A stretch of 51,803 nt of DNA from Thermus scotoductus DSM 8553 (GTDB lineage: Bacteria; Deinococcota; Deinococci; Deinococcales; Thermaceae). Numbering within the stretch: position 1 is the first letter of the stretch; every line of letters starts with the position of its first letter. Under the pieces are notes generated by a model, which was not told where the DNA came from, did no database searches, and was given only the letters and a program-made list of their open reading frames with translations. The position numbers and the translations under genes are program-made. Of the stretch, positions 46,849 through 51,803 are shown piece after piece. The stretch is taken from assembly GCF_000381045.1 (NCBI RefSeq), contig NZ_KB905741.1:1-51803 (forward strand), in the 5' to 3' direction.

Positions 46849-47802
46849 TCAGGAGAGCCTCTCCGCTTCCTTAAGGGCCAAGGCCCTAAGGGCCTCCTTG
46901 TAGGGGGAGGGACGAAGGGGCTTAAGGGCTGCCGCGGCCAGAAGCGCCCTCTCCCGGATACGCCTTTCCACCTCCTCCGCCACCCCGCTTTCCCAAGCCA
47001 GCATGCGCAGGCGATCCAGGTCCCCTTCACGCCTTCCCTTCCGCCTCAGAACCTCCCGCACCTCGGGAAAGCGCTCCATGAGGAGAAGGGTGATCAACGT
47101 GGCCTTGCCCTCCCGCAGATCCCCCCCCACGGGCTTGCCCAAGGCTTCAGGGGTGCCCATGAGGTCCAGGTAATCGTCCCGCATCTGGAAGGCCTGGCCG
47201 TAGAGGAGGCCAAAGCGGGCCAAGGCCTCCCGCACCTCCCCATCCACCCCCTTGAGGAGGGCGGGGCCTTCCGTGCTGAGCTCCATAAGCACCGCCGTTT
47301 TGGCGGTGATGATGCGCTCGTAGTTCTCCAGGGAGTAGTCCTCCAGGGCCGCCACCTGGAACTGCAAAACCTCCCCTTCGCTCAAGGTCTTGGCCACCTG
47401 GGCAAAGCGCTCCACCAGCTCCATCCTCCCGGTCTTGGCGATCACATGAAGGAGCCGCGAAAGGAGAAAATCCCCGGAGAGTACCGATACCGCATTGCCG
47501 TATTTACGAAAGGCCGCCTCCTTGCCCCTTCGGGTTTCGGCGTCGTCAATGAGGTCGTCGTGAAGCAGGGTGGCGGAGTGCAAAAGCTCCACCGCCAAAG
47601 CCAGCTCCATCTCAAAGGGAGCACCTCCCAGGGCCCTCGAGGCCAACAACACCAACCGGGGGCGGATGCGCTTGCCCCCCGCCGTCACCAGGTCTTGGTG
47701 GATAAGGCGCACGAAGAGGACATCCGACTGCACCAGCTCGGAGAGGGCCTCCTCAAAGCGACGAAGGGAGGCCTCGAGGTCGGGAAGGGCGATAAACCCC
47801 AT
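46849..47802 (-). CDS. Polyprenyl diphosphate synthase
   Basis: A 317-residue trans-prenyltransferase with both aspartate-rich motifs, LLHDDLIDDAETRRG and FQMRDDYLDLMG, plus GGKRIRPRLVLLASRA and GDFLLSRLL. The residue pattern before the first motif (small residues, no bulky aromatics) fits a long-chain product such as the octaprenyl tail of menaquinone-8. ATG at 47802 lies 7 bases after TATACT, suggesting a leaderless mRNA; the product length is not proven. Confidence 0.9.
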   Translation of the reverse strand: MGFIALPDLEASLRRFEEALSELVQSDVLFVRLIHQDLVTAGGKRIRPRLVLLASRALGGAPFEMELALAVELLHSATLLHDDLIDDAETRRGKEAAFRKYGNAVSVLSGDFLLSRLLHVIAKTGRMELVERFAQVAKTLSEGEVLQFQVAALEDYSLENYERIITAKTAVLMELSTEGPALLKGVDGEVREALARFGLLYGQAFQMRDDYLDLMGTPEALGKPVGGDLREGKATLITLLLMERFPEVREVLRRKGRREGDLDRLRMLAWESGVAEEVERRIRERALLAAAALKPLRPSPYKEALRALALKEAERLS

Positions 47803-47848
47803 GCCCCTGAGTATACGCCAGGCAGGCCGGGCCACCTTTCCCTGAGGC

Positions 47849-48289
47849 TCAGTAAATCTCTATGGGCGCAGGGAGAGGGACCACCTTGGACTGCCCGTTG
47901 GCGGAGATGATGCGGTACTTGACCACCTGAACGGGGGACAGGGGTGTGGAGGCCCGCTTCTGGTAGTCCCTGGAGTAGGGTCCGCAAGGATTGGGGCTCG
48001 AGGGCGGACAGGCCTCGGGGATGATGAAGGGAGCATCCACGGCATTGTCCGAAGAATCCAGGAGGACCACGGACCCCGCCCCGGAGCCCGGGAGGGCATA
48101 GAGGGTGAGGGTGTAGCTGTACGTGTAGACAGTGTTGTTATTCTGGTCTGTCTCTCTAGAAAAGCTGAAGTTTTCCCGCGACACCAGCACGGTGGGTCCT
48201 CCGAAGGTTACCCCCCCCTCAAAAAGGTTCCCGCAGCCTGAAAGAAGCCCGCCTAACAGCAAGAGTAGACCCACCTTTGCCCTCTTCAT
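47849..48289 (-). CDS. Hypothetical lipoprotein
   Basis: A 146-residue protein with a lipoprotein signal (KVGLLLLLGGLLSGC, Cys at about residue 19). The mature part is beta-rich with an asparagine-rich turn (DQNNN), two cysteines near CPPSSPNPCGP and no recognised domain. The ATG overlaps the rex stop by 4 bases and its binding site lies in the rex end. Last gene of the TPR-SPOR-rex-lipoprotein run; probably anchored in a membrane, function unknown. Confidence 0.75.
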   Translation of the reverse strand: MKRAKVGLLLLLGGLLSGCGNLFEGGVTFGGPTVLVSRENFSFSRETDQNNNTVYTYSYTLTLYALPGSGAGSVVLLDSSDNAVDAPFIIPEACPPSSPNPCGPYSRDYQKRASTPLSPVQVVKYRIISANGQSKVVPLPAPIEIY

Positions 48290-48921
48290 CCCATCATCTC
48301 CTCTCTCCACTTGGGGTTAAGTATGGAAAAGCTCAGGCGCGTAAGGCCCGCCAAAAAGTCCACGTTCTCCACCGCCACCTCTTTAGGCACCTCCAGCACC
48401 GTGGGAGCGAAGTTGAGGATGCCCTTGATCCCTGCGGCTACCAAGCGGTCGGCGGCCTCTTGGGCGGCCTCCCGGGGCACGGTGAGAAGGGCGATCTCAA
48501 TGCGGCCCGGAACCCTCACCGGGAGGAGGTCCAAATGCTCCACCACCCCGCTTCCCACCTTGCGGCCAATCTTCTCCGGGTCTATGTCAAAAAAGCCCCT
48601 AAGCTCAAAGCTCTCGCCAAACCCCGGATAATCGGCCAAAGCGCTACCCAGGCGGCCCATGCCCACGATGCAAAGACCCCATTTGCGGTTCAACCCCAGG
48701 ATGTGGCGGAGCTCCCGCTTAAGCACGGGGACCGTGTAACCCACCCCTCGGGTGCCGTAGGAACCGAAGTAGGAGAGGTCCTTCCGCACCTGGAAAGCCG
48801 TTACCTGGGCCTCTTCTGCCAGCTGCTCGGAGCTGGTGCGGTGGATGCCCTTAGCCTCCAGTTCCTCCAGGATACGCAGGTAGGTCACCAACCGGCTGAT
48901 GGCGGCGCTGGGTACCTTCAT
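48286..48921 (-). CDS. rex: Redox-sensing transcriptional repressor Rex
   Basis: A 211-residue repressor with an N-terminal winged helix (AAISRLVTYLRILEEL, EQLAEEAQVTAFQVRKDLSYFGSYGTRGVGYTV) and a Rossmann domain that senses NADH/NAD+ (GLCIVGMGRLGSALADY, GFFDIDPEKIG), and the end LNFAPTVLEVPKEVAVENVDFLAGLTRLSF. It is the ortholog of T-Rex, whose structures come from Thermus. It controls respiratory and NADH genes. It lies between cell-envelope genes and overlaps both by 4 bases. Confidence 0.95.
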   Translation of the reverse strand: MKVPSAAISRLVTYLRILEELEAKGIHRTSSEQLAEEAQVTAFQVRKDLSYFGSYGTRGVGYTVPVLKRELRHILGLNRKWGLCIVGMGRLGSALADYPGFGESFELRGFFDIDPEKIGRKVGSGVVEHLDLLPVRVPGRIEIALLTVPREAAQEAADRLVAAGIKGILNFAPTVLEVPKEVAVENVDFLAGLTRLSFSILNPKWREEMMG

Positions 48922-49736
48922 CGCACCTCCAGGGCCTCGAGGCCCAAGGCCTGCACTTTCGCTTTTAGCGCCTCTTTTTCCTCCTCGGCCACCGGGCCAA
49001 TGCGGACCCGGTAAACCCCATCCTTGACCAACACCACCGGCAGGTCCATCTCCCTAAGCTTGCTTGCCAGGGCTAAGGCGTTTTCCTCTTTTTGGAAGGC
49101 TCCCACCTGCAGGTAGAGGGTGCTGGAGGCGGGCGGGGGTGCCCCCTGGCCCCGGTACACCTGGGCCCCATAGGAGGCCAGGACCTCCGCCACCCTGCGG
49201 GCCTCGGCCTCGCTGGTATAGGGACCCACCACCACCCGGGTCAGGTTCCCCGCGGGCTCCAGCCGGGCTGGGTAACCCTTCTCTACCAGCTCCTGGCGGA
49301 GCCTGGCCGCATTCCCCGGGTCGGCGAAGGCCCCCACCGCCACCCTGTAGACCCCGCTGGGGGTGGAGGCCGGAGGGGATGGGGCTCTGGACGGGGATGT
49401 AGGCTCGGTCGGGGCCATGGTCTTAGGTTCCGCTGGCGGCTTGGACGCAGGACCCGGCTCCACGGGAGCCTGGGGTAGGGGGAGCACGGTAACCACGGGT
49501 TCAGGGGCCGGTTTGGCCTCAGGGGAGGGCACCTGGGGGGCAGGCTCCACCTTGGGAGGCTGGTCCGGGGAAGGAGGGGGCGAGGAGGTGACCGAAGGCC
49601 CGGGCATGGGCGAGGCACTCTCCCTTGGCCGGGCAAAGGGATTGATGCCGGTTAGGTAAAGGACAATGCCCGCCGCCACCAGGGCGATGAGGAGAAAGAT
49701 GAGGAAGTCCAACCAGTTCTCACGTAGCCAACGCAT
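48918..49736 (-). CDS. Membrane-anchored double SPOR-domain protein
   Basis: A 272-residue protein with an N-terminal membrane anchor (FLIFLLIALVAAGIVLYL, residues 11-28), a Pro/Ser/Glu-rich linker (about 35-125) and two SPOR-type repeats (about 128-200, YRVAVGAFADPGNAARL and VVVGPYTSEAEARR; about 205-272, LYLQVGAFQKEENALAL and VRIGPVAEEE). SPOR domains bind denuded peptidoglycan at division sites. GGAGGTAGG precedes the ATG. It lies between a TPR gene and rex, overlapping rex. Confidence 0.87.
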   Translation of the reverse strand: MRWLRENWLDFLIFLLIALVAAGIVLYLTGINPFARPRESASPMPGPSVTSSPPPSPDQPPKVEPAPQVPSPEAKPAPEPVVTVLPLPQAPVEPGPASKPPAEPKTMAPTEPTSPSRAPSPPASTPSGVYRVAVGAFADPGNAARLRQELVEKGYPARLEPAGNLTRVVVGPYTSEAEARRVAEVLASYGAQVYRGQGAPPPASSTLYLQVGAFQKEENALALASKLREMDLPVVLVKDGVYRVRIGPVAEEEKEALKAKVQALGLEALEVR

Positions 49737-49737
49737 C

Positions 49738-51087
49738 CTACCTCCGAAGCAGGGCCCGCGCCTCCTTCGAGCCCAGGGCCGCCGCCTGGTTCAAGGCCCG
49801 CTCTGCCTCCGCCTCCCGGCCTAGGCCCTTTAAGGCCAGGCCCAGGTTGTACCAGGCCGCCGCCTGCCTGGGGGCTCTTCCCAGCACCTCCCTGAGGACC
49901 AGCTCCGCCTCCCCGAAGCGCCCCAGGGCCACCAAGGCTGCCGCCAGGTTCACCCCCACCTCCGGACTCCGGCTGGACTCATAAAGGGGGCGGAGGAGGG
50001 CCAGGGCCTCCTCGAGGCGGCCCATCTCCAGGAGCAACGTGCCCCGTAGGGCCTGGGCCTCCGGGGAACCCACTCCCTCAAGAAGCTTAAGGGCCTCCTC
50101 CTTCCGGCCTAAGGCATAAGCGGCCTGGGCCTTGAGGAAGGTTCCCAAAGGCCCAGCCTCGTCGGCATAGCGGTAAGCGTTTTGGTAATCCTTCAGGCGC
50201 AAGGAGGCCACCGACAAGCTCAAGGCCACCTGGGGCTCCGGGCTTACCCGATAGGCGGAAAGCAGATAACCCATGGCTCCCTTGGCATCCCCCGCCTGAA
50301 GGCGCGCCTGCCCCAGAAGGTAGGCGGCTTCCCAAAGGGATGGATCCAAGGCATAAGCCTCCTTCAGCAAGGGCTCGGGACGGGAGGAGAGAAGCGCCTT
50401 GCGCAGGAGGAGCCTGGCCCTGGCCTTCCCCTCCACGGCTTTAAGCCCCCGGTCCAGCTCCCTCAAGGCCCTTTCCTTAAGCCCTTCCTCCGCCAGGATG
50501 CGGGCCAGCAGGTCCCAGCCCTCGGCCGACCTGGGTTCCCGGTTGAGAAGGCCATAGAGCACCGGCACCGCCTCGGCCCGGGCCCCGGAGGCGTAAAGGG
50601 CCTGGGCCAGGGCCAGGTGGTAGGCGGGGCTCCGCTCTGGGGTAAGCCCCTTCCTTAAAACCTCCGCCGCCTCCTTGGCCTGTCCCGCCTGGGTGAGGGC
50701 GCTGGCCCAGCCCAAAAAGGCCTCCTCGGTGGGGGAAAGCTCCGCCGCCTTGGCAAAGGCTTCCGCCGCCTCCTTGGCCTTCCCCAGGCGCAGGTAGACC
50801 TGGCCCAGGTTGTAATGGCCCTCGTAACGGTCGGGGAAAACCCGGACCATCTGGTCAAAAGCGAAGCGGGCCTCCTCGAGGCGGCCCAGGCGGAAGAGGC
50901 TCACCCCAAGGCCCAGATGGGCCTCAAAGCGGCCATAGTCCTGCGCTAGAACCTCTTCGTAAGCCAGGGCGGCCTGGACGTACTCCCCGGCTTTGAAAAG
51001 GGATTCTGCCCGCTCCAAGGAGGTTTGCGCCAAAGCCAAACCCAGCCCGAGGAGAAGGGAAAGGGCTTTGGGAAAAGGTCTCATCAT
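49738..51087 (-). CDS. Exported TPR-repeat protein
   Basis: A 449-residue protein with a signal peptide (ALSLLLGLGLALA, about residues 8-20) and TPR repeats through most of its length (AESLFKAGEYVQAALAYEEVLAQ, EGHYNLGQVYLRLGKAKEAAEAFAKAAEL, AAWYNLGLALKGLGREAEAERALNQAAALG). TPRs mediate protein contacts; as an exported protein it may act in envelope assembly with the SPOR protein next to it. ATG at 51087 follows GGAGG; an ATG at 51120 lies before the signal peptide and is less likely. Confidence 0.85.
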   Translation of the reverse strand: MMRPFPKALSLLLGLGLALAQTSLERAESLFKAGEYVQAALAYEEVLAQDYGRFEAHLGLGVSLFRLGRLEEARFAFDQMVRVFPDRYEGHYNLGQVYLRLGKAKEAAEAFAKAAELSPTEEAFLGWASALTQAGQAKEAAEVLRKGLTPERSPAYHLALAQALYASGARAEAVPVLYGLLNREPRSAEGWDLLARILAEEGLKERALRELDRGLKAVEGKARARLLLRKALLSSRPEPLLKEAYALDPSLWEAAYLLGQARLQAGDAKGAMGYLLSAYRVSPEPQVALSLSVASLRLKDYQNAYRYADEAGPLGTFLKAQAAYALGRKEEALKLLEGVGSPEAQALRGTLLLEMGRLEEALALLRPLYESSRSPEVGVNLAAALVALGRFGEAELVLREVLGRAPRQAAAWYNLGLALKGLGREAEAERALNQAAALGSKEARALLRR

Positions 51088-51149
51088 AAGGGCCTCCAAA
51101 CCCGTCGTTGCCCTTAGCATAGCATAGCTCCAGGCGAAAGGCCTTTTGC

Positions 51150-51155
51150 TATCCT
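51150..51155 (+). promoter_or_regulatory. -10 box of the HNH gene
   Basis: TATCCT ends 6 bases before the GTG start at 51162. The layout repeats that of several other genes here and predicts a leaderless transcript. Confidence 0.45.
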
Positions 51156-51161
51156 AAGGAC

Positions 51162-51698
51162 GTGGGTGGGGTCCCTGTTAAACCCTTGGACCTGGATGCC
51201 CCAAGGGTGCTGGTGCTGAATGCCGCCTACGAGGTCCTGGGGCTCGCCAGCATCAAGCGAAGCGTCCTCCTGGTGCTTTCCGGCGGAGCAGAGATGCTTT
51301 CGGAAAGCGGGCGCTACCTGCACACTCCCTCCACCCGGATCCCAGTCCCCAGCGTCATCCGCTTGAAGCGCCTGGTGCGGCGGGGGCCAAGCCGCATCCC
51401 CCTAAACCGCCGCAACATCCTGAGGCGGGACCGCTACACCTGCCAGTACTGCGGCCGCCAGGGAGGGGAGCTCACCGTGGACCACGTGCTTCCCAGAAGC
51501 CGGGGAGGCAGGAGCACCTGGGAGAACCTGGTGGCCGCCTGCCGCTCCTGCAACCTGAAGAAGGGGGACCGCACCCCCGAGGAGGCGGGGATGCGCCTAC
51601 TAAAGCCTCCCCGGGCGCCCAAGGCGCCCCTTTTTCTTTCCGACCTGAAGGAGGTCCCCGAGGACTGGCAGCCCTACCTTCAAGCCTGGTTGTCGTGA
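51162..51698 (+). CDS. HNH endonuclease
   Basis: A 178-residue HNH nuclease: PRVLVLNAAYEVLGLASIKRSVLLVL at the start, then NRRNILRRDRYTCQYCGRQGG, LTVDHVLPRSRGGRSTWENLVAACRSCNLKKGDRTPEEAG, with two CxxC zinc pairs and the catalytic His. This stand-alone type is widespread in bacteria and its cellular role is unproven. It ends in AWLS with a TGA that lies at the inferred boundary of an IS element, so the C-terminus may have been trimmed. GTG start chosen from the -10 box at 51150. Confidence 0.9.
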   Translation: MGGVPVKPLDLDAPRVLVLNAAYEVLGLASIKRSVLLVLSGGAEMLSESGRYLHTPSTRIPVPSVIRLKRLVRRGPSRIPLNRRNILRRDRYTCQYCGRQGGELTVDHVLPRSRGGRSTWENLVAACRSCNLKKGDRTPEEAGMRLLKPPRAPKAPLFLSDLKEVPEDWQPYLQAWLS

Positions 51699-51803
51699 CG
51701 ACTCCCCGGACTAAAGTCCGGGGCTTCTCGGGATTGCTCCCGAAGGCCCCGTCCGGGCCCAGAAAGACCTTGACTCCGTATCGGCAGGCGAGCGCAATGC
51801 TTC
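51692..51803 (-). mobile_element. IS200/IS605-like (TnpB-type) element, right end with hairpin
   Basis: On the minus strand the sequence carries a perfect hairpin, CCCCGGACTTTAGTCCGGGG, followed by a short AG-TCGTCAC tail ending in the HNH gene. That layout matches the right ends of IS200/IS605 elements with TnpB, where the 3' end also forms the scaffold of the guide (omega) RNA. The reading frame upstream on the minus strand is open to a TAG within the hairpin and may be the tnpB 3' end. The element body lies beyond the window, so the class is an inference. Confidence 0.5.

Overview
The window looks like a chromosomal segment of a Thermus species. It is very GC-rich, genes are packed with 1-20 nt overlaps, GTG and TTG starts are common, and the gene content is typical of Thermus: an intein-free class II ribonucleotide reductase, EF-G-2, the GdhA/GdhB glutamate dehydrogenase pair, an alkyltransferase-like protein with an Ala in place of the active-site Cys, T-Rex, BshC (bacillithiol) and futalosine-route MqnD. 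No rRNA, tRNA or CRISPR array was seen.

Layout. 1-0.8 kb: the end of an insertion sequence (partial IS4-like transposase) has cut mtaB. 1-5.5 kb: nrdJ, then trpF and an inositol-monophosphatase-family gene. 5.5-13.3 kb: a flavoredoxin, a JAMM metalloprotease, EF-G-2, a MoxR ATPase, a ppsA pseudogene with a large internal deletion, a hemolysin-III-type membrane protein and a two-component system. 13.3-17.5 kb (minus): a DUF2089 regulator with a 32-residue upstream ORF and a perfect-consensus promoter, heme genes hemX-like/hemA/hemD, a CMD-family protein and a HAD protein. 17.5-25.4 kb: purB, then purC-purS-purQ-HAD-purL-purF. 25.8-29.3 kb: glyA, recN and a broken GGDEF gene. 29.3-32.6 kb (minus): gmk-rpoZ-coaBC-argR-marC. 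32.7-41.4 kb: a GH13 amylase, then minus-strand ATL, SpoIID-like, bshC, Crp/Fnr, mqnD and a very large methyltransferase-TPR-DUF2325-like fusion. 41.5-46.8 kb (minus): a deoxyhypusine-synthase-like gene, a MoaD-like protein, a 2-hydroxyacid dehydrogenase, a GNAT acetyltransferase, gdhB and gdhA. 46.8-51.1 kb (minus): a polyprenyl diphosphate synthase and a TPR-SPOR-Rex-lipoprotein cluster. 51.1 kb to the end: an HNH endonuclease followed by what looks like the end of an IS200/IS605 (TnpB-type) element.

The genes serve core metabolism: purine and one-carbon synthesis, dNTP supply, heme, menaquinone, glutamate and bacillithiol. The unusual points are three degraded genes (mtaB, ppsA, GGDEF), mobile-element ends at both edges of the window, a recurring layout in which a -10 hexamer lies 6-8 nt before the start codon (leaderless mRNAs), and an octamer palindrome, CCTCGAGG, that occurs about 60 times where base composition predicts about two. 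The least understood genes are the methyltransferase-TPR-DUF2325-like fusion, the MoaD-like protein with residues beyond its Gly-Gly, and the DUF2089 two-gene unit. No intergenic stretch exceeds 300 bases.
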